The position numbers and the translations under genes are program-made. Under the pieces are notes generated by a model. The model saw only the letters and a program-made list of their open reading frames with translations. It ran no database searches and had not been told where the DNA came from. This document shows, in pieces, positions 42,991-50,157 of a DNA stretch of 64,000 bases. How positions within the stretch are numbered: the first letter of the stretch is position 1; every line of letters begins with the position of its first letter. Source of the stretch: Oceaniferula flava (GTDB lineage Bacteria; Verrucomicrobiota; Verrucomicrobiia; Verrucomicrobiales; Akkermansiaceae); NCBI RefSeq assembly GCF_016811075.1, contig NZ_JAFBGL010000003.1, forward strand, positions 248,001 to 312,000, in the 5' to 3' direction.

Positions 42991-43155
42991 TTTTGGTAAT
43001 GGATGGCAACAAGGGGGAGTGAAACGTTTTCGCGCTCTGCCTCTGAGCTACCGGGCCATAATTTGAAAAATGGTGGGCCCGGGTGGGACTCGAACCCACG
43101 ACCTCGCCGTCCATAACGATGTAGTTCCACAGGCATTTGCCAGCCATTACCAAAA
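42991..43155 (-). ncRNA. Y RNA 2 (YrlA-like, permuted tRNA mimic with CCA-like tail)
   Basis: A 12-base-pair closing stem (AAAAGGTAATGG-type ends: CCATTACCAAAA with TTTTGGTAATGG on the plus strand) encloses the Ro-binding core (TGGCAAATG and CTTGTTGCCA). The insert holds AGGTC, a perfect T arm (GTGGG TTCGAGT CCCAC), acceptor 3' strand CCGGGCC, then CACCA, a 13-base linker, acceptor 5' strand GGCCCGG, TA and a D arm (GCTC AGAGGCA GAGC). All seven acceptor pairs are Watson-Crick. This is a near-complete circularly permuted tRNA body. Confidence 0.82.
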
Positions 43156-43169
43156 GAATCTGTTTGCTG

Positions 43170-43250
43170 TGAGTTGCTGGCGACAAGGGAGTCGATGTGA
43201 CGTTTGACATAGGGTAAGATGTAGTCACGATCTGCATTCGCCAGCGAGGT
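43170..43250 (-). ncRNA. Y RNA 1 (simple stem-loop type)
   Basis: GCTGGCGAATGCAGATCGTG and GACTCCCTTGTCGCCAGC bound a hairpin of about 70 bases. GCTGGCGA pairs with TCGCCAGC, and GTGAC with GTCAC. The GGCGAATG...TTGTCGCC pair is the conserved Ro60-binding signature of bacterial Y RNAs. The loop contains CTACATC, shared by the modules downstream. No tRNA-like insert is present. It lies 30 bases after the rsr stop. Confidence 0.75.
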
Positions 43251-43280
43251 ATCCGTTTTACGAAGTTTCACACACAGGTG

Positions 43281-44876
43281 TTAGATAGCTTGTTTTTTCA
43301 TAGGTGTCTTGATGATGGTTTGATTGATTTCACCGATCCAGTGATCGGGGTGAAGTGATTTCGAAGCGAAGGCTGCGATGGTTTTGAAGACCTGGTCGGA
43401 AAATCCGCCGATGTTCAAGATGTCAGCACGTTCCTTCGCCTGGGTGGTTTCGTTCGGTGTGATATCGATGCAGACCATGCGGGCCTTGCTGTTACGCTGC
43501 TTGATCTGGTTCCACTCGCGCATGGTATTGGTCGCTCCGCCACCGAAGTATCCGTAGTGGGGAGAATCGATCCATGATTCGTTATCGGAAACAAAGATGA
43601 CCATGTCCACTGGGCGTCGGTATTTGTTGAGCCAGGCGAGGGGCGCGCTGCAGTTGGTTCCTCCACAGGGGAGGCTGGCCAGCTTCGTCGCATTTGTCAT
43701 CACCGAGTCGCGTGGGTTGAGATTCACCTTCACCACATCGTTCTCGAAAGGAAGTACGATGGCATTCGGGTTCTTTCTCAAGATCGCAGCGGTGGTGAGT
43801 GCCGCGACATCGAGGCAGCGGGTTTTCGACGTGGAACCCTTGCGGTAGCCGGTGACCGATCCGTGCATCGAGCCGGAAACATCCGTGCAGACAACGACGT
43901 TTCCCTTGATCTCAGGAACATTTTCCAAGGCGATTTCCATCGCATCCTGAAGGGCGTTCTTGATTTTGTTAGGAACATCATCCCCGGCATTGAGATACGC
44001 GGCCATGAGCTGATAGGGGAAAGCGCGAGCCTGTCTGATGAGTCGTGGATTCTTCAGACGGTTGGCGATTTTTCCACTCATACCGATCATCTTAAACACG
44101 CCCTGACGGGCAAAGGTGTTCAGGTTCATACGAGTCATCTGCCACGGCGCATTCTTGGCAATGGTGAGCCAGTCACGCTTTCCAAGCTCAAGCGAGGTGA
44201 GCATCTGGAAGGGGACCTTGGGAGGATTTCCCTCACGTGTGAGCTTCCAGTTTTCATACTGACGGATCACGGAAGGAAGGTTCTCCTCGCTGTAGGCCCG
44301 ACCAATGAGGTAGGCGTAGAAGGCTTCACGCTGCGCGTTTTTAGGGCGAGGGTGCACCATCTTGATCACATCTGCTAGAGATGGTGACTGACCGATGGAC
44401 GCGGCGAGCAGAGCTTCATCGTTAACTCGATTCAACCATGCCTGCACCATACGCTTGGGCGCACTTCCGAGCGACTTCCGACCGGTGATTCCGGAGCGAA
44501 CGATCTGCACGAAGTTTCGCAGCATCTTGCCGTTATCGATGACCTGAGGGAAGATCTCGGCCAGCAGGGCGACATCGCGATTAGCTAACAGAGCACAAAG
44601 CAGGGCAGGGGTGTCCTTCATGTAGGCTTTGCGTCGGCTGTAAATGGCGGTCTTCGCGAGGAAGTGATCGTCCACCTGTCCGGCAAGCTCGATGATCTTC
44701 TCTAACTGCTCACCGGCGGTGGCGTAGAAGGTTCCGTTCAGGCAGCCGGTGGCCACGTATTGGGCCAAGGCGTGCTGGGGAGTGAAGGCGTAGGCACGAC
44801 CTCCTGCCAGGTTGGTGGCATTGGTTTGCGGCAATTTTTTTCCGCGAGTGGATTGGAATAGGTTTTTGTTAGCCAT
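43281..44876 (-). CDS. rsr: Ro60 orthologue (TROVE and vWA domain RNA-binding protein)
   Basis: About 531 residues from the ATG at 44876. The frame is open to 44924, but that stretch covers the sigma-54 promoter. The N-terminal TROVE HEAT-like ring (AFTPQHALAQYVATGCLNGT; KTAIYSRRKAYMKDTPALLC; QIVRSGITGRKSLGSAPKRM) binds Y RNA and misfolded RNA. The C-terminal von Willebrand A domain has the MIDAS motif CTDVSGSMHG, then PCGGTNCSAPLAWL and VDMVIFVSDNESW. In other bacteria, Rsr with Y RNA guides exonucleases for RNA quality control. It is the first gene of the Y RNA-rtcB-rtcA operon. Confidence 0.95.
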   Translation of the reverse strand: MANKNLFQSTRGKKLPQTNATNLAGGRAYAFTPQHALAQYVATGCLNGTFYATAGEQLEKIIELAGQVDDHFLAKTAIYSRRKAYMKDTPALLCALLANRDVALLAEIFPQVIDNGKMLRNFVQIVRSGITGRKSLGSAPKRMVQAWLNRVNDEALLAASIGQSPSLADVIKMVHPRPKNAQREAFYAYLIGRAYSEENLPSVIRQYENWKLTREGNPPKVPFQMLTSLELGKRDWLTIAKNAPWQMTRMNLNTFARQGVFKMIGMSGKIANRLKNPRLIRQARAFPYQLMAAYLNAGDDVPNKIKNALQDAMEIALENVPEIKGNVVVCTDVSGSMHGSVTGYRKGSTSKTRCLDVAALTTAAILRKNPNAIVLPFENDVVKVNLNPRDSVMTNATKLASLPCGGTNCSAPLAWLNKYRRPVDMVIFVSDNESWIDSPHYGYFGGGATNTMREWNQIKQRNSKARMVCIDITPNETTQAKERADILNIGGFSDQVFKTIAAFASKSLHPDHWIGEINQTIIKTPMKKQAI

Positions 44877-44907
44877 CTTGTTTGTGGTGGTGGTTGAAAA
44901 ACATAAT

Positions 44908-44923
44908 TGCAGAGGCTGTGCCA
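44908..44923 (-). promoter_or_regulatory. Sigma-54 promoter of the rsr operon
   Basis: The minus strand reads TGGCACAGCCTCTGCA. GG (-24) and GC (-12) are exactly 10 bases apart and the match to TGGCAC-N5-TTGCA is nearly complete. It lies about 32 bases before the rsr start, and the start point is predicted near 44898. This agrees with control by the sigma-54 activator RtcR encoded divergently. Confidence 0.88.
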
Positions 44924-45035
44924 AGTTTTTGATTGGGGTGTCTTGTCTATGTGTAACTAGTTAAAACAGAGGCGTATATGGTTGTCTTTGTTTTTTTATC
45001 GTGTAGTAGGGTGAAGGTTGTTTGTGAGTGTAAGG

Positions 45036-45066
45036 TAGAAAATTATCTGTATATATAGAAAATTAT
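45036..45066. promoter_or_regulatory. Candidate RtcR operator: direct repeats TAGAAAATTAT
   Basis: Two identical 11-base repeats at 45036-45046 and 45056-45066 are spaced 20 bases, two helical turns. They lie about 115-140 bases upstream of the sigma-54 promoter and 17 bases before rtcR. The position and phasing suit an upstream activator site. Binding by RtcR is inferred. Confidence 0.5.
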
Positions 45067-45082
45067 AGCGTATGAGGTGTTC

Positions 45083-46672
45083 ATGAAAAAGCGTGTAGTG
45101 ATGGGTTTCCTGGGGACCAAATTGGACATGGGCTTCGGTCCGGATCGTTGGGAGCGGTGGCGGCCTACGGTCTCGATCTGCTCGCAGGAGGGCTCGATGG
45201 TGGACCGCTATGAGCTGCTGTATGAGCAGCGCTATCAGAAGTTGGCAGACCGAGTGATGGAGGACCTCCGTCAGGTATCACCCGAGACCGACGTGCGCGG
45301 GCACATCGTGGGCATCAGGAAGCCCTGGGACTTTGAGGACGTGTTTGGTCACTTGCATGACTTCCTGAAGGGGTATGATTTCGATGTGGAAAAGGAGGAG
45401 TATGAAGCGCACATCACCACCGGAACTCACGTGGCACAGATCTGTCTGTTCCTCCTCACCGAATCTCGACACCTGCCGGGGAAACTTTTGCAAACCGGTC
45501 CGCCAAGAGGCCGCAAAGCCAAGACCGGTTTCGGCTCGGTGAGTCTGATCGATCTCGACCTCTCGAAATACGACCAGCTGGCCACCCGCTTCAATGCCGA
45601 GCAGTTAGAGGCACTGGATTTCCTCAAGTCCGGCATCGCCACGCGAAACAAAGCATTCAATGAGCTGATCGAAAAAATCGAAGTGGTCGCTCTCCGCTCG
45701 GCTGCACCGATCCTACTCACCGGTCCCACGGGGGCAGGGAAGTCTCAGCTGGCGCGGCGTATTTATGAACTCCGCCAGCAGCGCGGCGGCCTCGACGGTG
45801 GTTTTGTTGAGGTGAACTGTGCCACTCTGCGAGGCGACACCGCCATGAGTGCCTTGTTTGGTCATAAAAAAGGAGCGTTTACGGGGGCGCAATCTGACCG
45901 ACCCGGACTACTGCGCCAAGCCCATGGCGGCATGCTTTTCCTCGATGAAATCGGTGAGCTAGGCGTGGACGAACAAGCAGTGCTACTGCGTGCGGTGGAG
46001 GAGGGAATGTATCTACCCGTCGGTGCGGACCAGCCGGTGAAAAGTAAGTTCCAACTGATTGCCGGAACCAATCGTGATCTCAGCAAGGAAGTCAGCAGCG
46101 GTGGTTTCCGTGAAGATCTGTTAGCACGAATCAACGTCTGGACCTTCCAGCTGCCTGGCCTCGCGGATCGGACAGAAGACATCGAGCCGAATCTCGACTA
46201 TGAACTACGTGAGTTCTCTAACAAAAACGGCCGAGCCGTCACGTTCAACAAAGAAGCCCGACAAAATTTCCTGCAATTTGCCAAAAGCCCTCAAGCTCCC
46301 TGGCGAGGAAACTTCCGAGATCTCAACGCCGCCATAAGCCGGATGGCCACCCTGGCACCGCAAGGACGGATCAGAGCCGAAGAGGTGGCAGACGAATGCA
46401 AACGCCTCACCCAATCCTGGCACCGACCCGAAGAGGCTTCCATCGCAAACGACTTAAGCGAGGTATTGGAGCCTGACGTGTTAGAAAACATCGACCCCTT
46501 CGATGCCGTGCAGCTCAGCTATGTCGTGGAAGTATGCAGGAAATCCAAAAACATCAGCGAAGCCGGACGCACCCTCTTCGCAGTGTCCAGAGCACAGAAA
46601 AAGACCTCCAATGACTCAGACCGATTGAGAAAGTATCTCGCCAAGTTCGAGCTTCAGTTTGGTGACCTTTGA
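45083..46672 (+). CDS. rtcR: Sigma-54-dependent RNA-repair activator RtcR
   Basis: About 529 residues from the ATG at 45083, which fits the family start MKKRVVMGFLGTKLDMGFG. A GTG at 45077 is also open. The N-terminal CARF-like sensor domain (residues 1-180) contains WDFEDVFGHLHDFLKGYDF and EAHITTGTHVAQICLFLLTE. The AAA+ domain has Walker A GPTGAGKSQLARRI, the sigma-54 contact loop KKGAFTGAQ and Walker B GGMLFLDEIGELG. It ends with a C-terminal DNA-binding region. RtcR is known to sense RNA termini or fragments and switch on rtcBA. It is divergent from rsr. Confidence 0.96.
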   Translation: MKKRVVMGFLGTKLDMGFGPDRWERWRPTVSICSQEGSMVDRYELLYEQRYQKLADRVMEDLRQVSPETDVRGHIVGIRKPWDFEDVFGHLHDFLKGYDFDVEKEEYEAHITTGTHVAQICLFLLTESRHLPGKLLQTGPPRGRKAKTGFGSVSLIDLDLSKYDQLATRFNAEQLEALDFLKSGIATRNKAFNELIEKIEVVALRSAAPILLTGPTGAGKSQLARRIYELRQQRGGLDGGFVEVNCATLRGDTAMSALFGHKKGAFTGAQSDRPGLLRQAHGGMLFLDEIGELGVDEQAVLLRAVEEGMYLPVGADQPVKSKFQLIAGTNRDLSKEVSSGGFREDLLARINVWTFQLPGLADRTEDIEPNLDYELREFSNKNGRAVTFNKEARQNFLQFAKSPQAPWRGNFRDLNAAISRMATLAPQGRIRAEEVADECKRLTQSWHRPEEASIANDLSEVLEPDVLENIDPFDAVQLSYVVEVCRKSKNISEAGRTLFAVSRAQKKTSNDSDRLRKYLAKFELQFGDL

Positions 46673-46676
46673 GGTC

Positions 46677-47135
46677 TTAGCTGTCTGAAACCAATTTCTT
46701 TTCCTCTTCGGGGATCATAGGACTCGCCATGATTCCTGTGATGAGTTGCTGCAAGATCGTGTCGCTCAGGTCTGCTTGACCTCGGATCTCTTTGCGTTTC
46801 CATTGGTCTGCTAGTTCGACAAGGGACTTGGTGAAGACCGTGTTGCAGTTGACGCAGCTATCCACCTTGAAGTCCTGATAGTCGCTTGGGCTGATTTCCA
46901 CGACGGTTTCAGGTGGCAAGCTCTTACGCTTGCGGCGTGCGCGCACCTTCTCGACTTGTGATGATGCCACTGCGAGCAGGAGTAGCTTGTCGCCGTATGG
47001 ATCAAGATTGAGAACGATGAAGTAGTGAGGTTCTGTAGACGACAACCGCCGATCCACCATGTAGAAAACCGCCCCTTGGCGAATGAATCTCAGCTCAATG
47101 GGTAATTGCACGCCTCCAGAAAAAATTAACTCCAA
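46677..47135 (-). CDS. Candidate toxin of a Panacea toxin-antitoxin pair
   Basis: About 152 residues. IRQGAVFYMVDRRLSSTEPH, LDPYGDKLLLLAVASSQVEK, then DSCVNCNTVFTKSLVELADQ suggest a small beta-barrel of PemK/MazF-like plan, though the similarity is weak. The listed start is a TTG that overlaps the antitoxin end by 10 bases. A GTG at 47111, directly behind a GGAGG, is an alternative. The overlap indicates translational coupling. The toxin assignment rests mainly on pairing with the Panacea protein. Confidence 0.55.
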   Translation of the reverse strand: MELIFSGGVQLPIELRFIRQGAVFYMVDRRLSSTEPHYFIVLNLDPYGDKLLLLAVASSQVEKVRARRKRKSLPPETVVEISPSDYQDFKVDSCVNCNTVFTKSLVELADQWKRKEIRGQADLSDTILQQLITGIMASPMIPEEEKKLVSDS

Positions 47136-47728
47136 ATACTTTCCACGGCTTGGAGAGAATGCAGTTCCTCAGCCAAATCCTCTTTGACCTCCTCGGTGAG
47201 CAGGGGAAGTCTTTCCACTCCCTTTTCAGGGTTTTCCAGGAAATCAAGATAGCTCATAAATCTCCGGGTAGCCTGTTCGGAATCCAAGGCTGCTTTGTGC
47301 TGCTGCCATTCAGGAAACCGATGGGTTTCCTCGGCGAGTTCGAACTGGTCCTTATCTTTGTAATTTTCCCAAGCGTAGTTCAGAGATTCAAGATCGGTCT
47401 GAGAGAGCACCGTTTCATTGACGGCAGCCTTGGATGCGTAGTGCTCATTGTTTTCCCGTTCGAGGAATGCTTGGCGGTATGTATTTTCCTCCGGTGCCGT
47501 GTAGTCTTCGTTTTCGTTGAGAAGGTTGAGGCACTGCGACGCCACCGGCCCAAACTTCATGGCGAAGTAAGTGTCGTTGGTAATCGGCCGACCGTAACTG
47601 CGGAGGTGATAGCGATCTGCAAAATAGATCAGCTTGAGAGCCTTCATTTTGTTGATCTTTCCACCTGCAGCACGAGCGAAGAAGTTCAACGCTTGAGTAG
47701 CCTTTTTATGGGAAAAGGAGAGTTGCAT
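47126..47728 (-). CDS. Panacea (DUF4065/SocA-type) antitoxin-like protein
   Basis: A 200-residue protein. The N-terminal Panacea domain reads FSHKKATQALNFFARAAGGK, INKMKALKLIYFADRYHLRS and GRPITNDTYFAMKFGPV, the GepA/SocA-like signature. The C-terminal half is helical and acidic, ending LTEEVKEDLAEELHSLQAVE. Panacea proteins are known as promiscuous antitoxins encoded next to diverse toxins. Here the partner is the overlapping gene downstream. An inverted repeat upstream (47765-47795) may be the operator. Confidence 0.82.
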   Translation of the reverse strand: MQLSFSHKKATQALNFFARAAGGKINKMKALKLIYFADRYHLRSYGRPITNDTYFAMKFGPVASQCLNLLNENEDYTAPEENTYRQAFLERENNEHYASKAAVNETVLSQTDLESLNYAWENYKDKDQFELAEETHRFPEWQQHKAALDSEQATRRFMSYLDFLENPEKGVERLPLLTEEVKEDLAEELHSLQAVESIWS

Positions 47729-47764
47729 GGCGGTTTTAACATGGACATGAGTGGAGAGTTACCC

Positions 47765-47795
47765 CTCTCACTGTTCAAGAGAGTATATGTGAGAG
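47765..47795. promoter_or_regulatory. Inverted repeat upstream of the Panacea gene
   Basis: CTCTCAC and GTGAGAG are separated by 17 bases, starting 37 bases before the antitoxin start codon. A site for autoregulation is possible. Nothing more can be said from sequence. Confidence 0.4.
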
Positions 47796-47968
47796 TGACG
47801 ATTTGCAAGGAGAGATAACTGGGCTAAAAATCACTCTCAATTATTAATCGATAGGTCTTTGTTTAGCGAAGTGGGGCTTTGGGGGTCGGACGATAGGTGT
47901 TTTTTTAGGGCTGTACAGTGAGCCATGGAATGGATCCCTTTGTGACACTCATTACCATACAAATTTGG

Positions 47969-49984
47969 TTATTGCGGTGACTCCTCGTCAATGTCCTTCT
48001 GGTCTTCTTGATTTGTAGCGGGAAGGAATTTGGCATGTGCTTTCTCTAGGTATGCTCGAGAACTATCCCTGGTCGCTTTGTAGTCGAGGGATTGGTTGAT
48101 GAATTGAAGCCGTGTCCGTGCATTAGCGATGATCTCAGTCCATTCAAATGCCCAAACCTCGATATTTAATTCACCGTCATCAAAAACCATTCCCCGAGGC
48201 TTATCACGCTGTCGCGCTTTTCTTTTTGCGTGCTCGTCCATATCGTTGGATACAGCGATGAACTTCCAACGCGTTTTGTCTGTTAGGAATCTAGGGTCTT
48301 TAGCGACGGCGATCGCGTAGCTCTCAATTTGTCCTAGAACTTTCGATGAGATTTTCTGTGATGGTCGTTTTAGTTCTACGATCAAATGGTCATACTCGTC
48401 TTCTCGCGGTTGAATCGTTCGACTTAACATTAGGTCAACCCGGCCTTGTTGGTCGTCTTCCCGTAACACCGGTTTGTCCTCAGCATCCGAATCCTCTCGT
48501 TTGCCTAGCTCACTGAGGTGGATTTTAAGCACGTCTTCTAGAGTTTCTTCACTACCAGCTAGTGTAAAGTTATCGTCGAAGATCCACGACTCAGTTTCAA
48601 GGATTTTGTGTAACTGATCACGCTCTAACAATTTTTTCTTAGTTGTCTTATCGAAAAGTAGGTTTTCTAGTGCTACTAGAAAATTTAGACGGTTTGCTAC
48701 AATGCTGGCCGAACTAATAATGTTAGATAGAGGGGTTTCTTCTAGGAGTTCAGCCAATTCGTCTTGTTCGTCTTGTTTCAGAGATAATACGTCTGTAATA
48801 ATCTTCCTAACGGAACTGGGGTTGTCTCGAAGAGCTTGCGCGAGAAGAAGAAATGTGAATTTTCTGGCGTTATGATCAGCTTCCTCGAATTTTGGGAGAT
48901 ATTCTTCCAATGTCACACCGAGAATATCAAAAACTTGACGCTCAGTTTCCTCGACAGCGGTAATCGCGCCTTGATCCTCGTAGGGGTAGATTTTTTCAGT
49001 TTTCCATCTCTGGACTAGAGATCTAGCTCGTTCTGCCGTTCGCTTTCGAAAGTAACCTCGTAACTCGTTTCGAGCGCTATTCAGAATGCAATTAACGTCT
49101 GGGACGAGATCATCCATTGATAGGAGGTTCTCCTTGTCGAGTTCTCGAAAATGGTCGCAATTTACGTATGCTGTAAATTGGAATCCTGGAGCCTGGATTC
49201 CTGCATCTGTCGTGTGGAGAGAGACCCCTGCTTTGTCACAGAGATGAATTGCACGTGGTGTTGGAACAGCCCATTCAATTATGGTTACCATGGCATCTAC
49301 TTTATTACCATTAGCAAGGGTTATCCCCTTGATGAAACGGTCCTCTTTTTTCCTTTGAATACTTGCAGGGTCAATTGTTTCACCATCTAGTATAATTGAA
49401 ACTTGAGGGTATTGACTTAAGTAAGCTGCAAAAAGCTTGGCAAACTCAGTTGGTGCTTTGTCCGAAGTCAGTGCTCCCAACCCTTCACTGATGCCTGAAA
49501 TAACAACTGTAGTTCCTAGGTGGGATTTATTAGTTTCCTTGGGGGTAGTTGTATGCATGCGGTTGAGGGAGCTAGCATCACCTACGATTTGATAGCTATT
49601 GAATGAATCCTTTACCTTATAAGTTGTCTTCCACGTGACACGGCTACCTAATGCAAATGCGTGGAGGCGGCCTTGACCATTTTTACCGTGTAATGCTCGG
49701 CCGTTCACCTTTCCGTGGTTCTTCTTCCAAGAGTCGCCAAGTTTACCAAAAAATAATTCGGACTCTTCGTAAGAAATGCCAGAGCCTTGATCAATGACTC
49801 GAATTTCGTCAATCGCTCCAAGCTTGTTTTTTGAGAATTCCACTTGGACCGAGTCCGAGCCTGAATCTAGGCCGTTCCAAATTAGTTCAGCAAGAGCTTT
49901 TATCGCTCCTGTAGAGCTAACTCGTTGCAGGAAGTCTTTTTCGACGGTCAGTGAAATAACACCGTTCTTAGTTGTTTCAGGCAT
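47969..49984 (-). CDS. GHKL ATPase fused to a PD-(D/E)XK nuclease domain; candidate defence protein
   Basis: About 671 residues from the ATG at 49984. The frame is open to 50038. The N-terminal GHKL (Hsp90/MutL-type) ATPase shows KALAELIWNGLDSGSDSV (N box), IDQGSGISYEES (G1, DxGxG) and GKNGQGRLHAFALGSRV (lid/G2). An S5-like transducer region follows, and the middle is long and helical. The C-terminal part has GRVDLMLSR and DHLIVELKRPSQ, the D...ExK core of a nuclease fold. Prokaryotic GHKL-S5 proteins of the MORC/MutL type linked to restriction nucleases are known from comparative studies. Base composition is AT-richer than its neighbours, suggesting acquisition. It lies beside the Panacea pair. 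Confidence 0.75.
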   Translation of the reverse strand: MPETTKNGVISLTVEKDFLQRVSSTGAIKALAELIWNGLDSGSDSVQVEFSKNKLGAIDEIRVIDQGSGISYEESELFFGKLGDSWKKNHGKVNGRALHGKNGQGRLHAFALGSRVTWKTTYKVKDSFNSYQIVGDASSLNRMHTTTPKETNKSHLGTTVVISGISEGLGALTSDKAPTEFAKLFAAYLSQYPQVSIILDGETIDPASIQRKKEDRFIKGITLANGNKVDAMVTIIEWAVPTPRAIHLCDKAGVSLHTTDAGIQAPGFQFTAYVNCDHFRELDKENLLSMDDLVPDVNCILNSARNELRGYFRKRTAERARSLVQRWKTEKIYPYEDQGAITAVEETERQVFDILGVTLEEYLPKFEEADHNARKFTFLLLAQALRDNPSSVRKIITDVLSLKQDEQDELAELLEETPLSNIISSASIVANRLNFLVALENLLFDKTTKKKLLERDQLHKILETESWIFDDNFTLAGSEETLEDVLKIHLSELGKREDSDAEDKPVLREDDQQGRVDLMLSRTIQPREDEYDHLIVELKRPSQKISSKVLGQIESYAIAVAKDPRFLTDKTRWKFIAVSNDMDEHAKRKARQRDKPRGMVFDDGELNIEVWAFEWTEIIANARTRLQFINQSLDYKATRDSSRAYLEKAHAKFLPATNQEDQKDIDEESPQ

Positions 49985-50157
49985 GCAGATTTGTGTTTTT
50001 AAGGATTGGCGAGTTTGGTATATCCGAGGCACCGACATGATTTTCTAGCAGTAGTCACCGTTGCCATCAAGGGATAACAAGTGGGAGGTAGCTATCATGG
50101 GCAATCGTTGATAGCGCTGATCGGCATCAATGTTCAATTTAGTCTTAGCGTTTCAGT

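Noticed and set aside
42680-43280. Several tRNA-like pieces (GGTTCGAACCC, GTTCGAGTCCC, GCTCAGCCTGGTAGAGC) that could be tRNA genes or tRNA pseudogenes
   Set aside because: None gives a tRNA in normal order. The T arm precedes the acceptor and D arm, there is no anticodon arm, and each piece is enclosed by a Ro60-binding stem. Y RNAs explain all of them.
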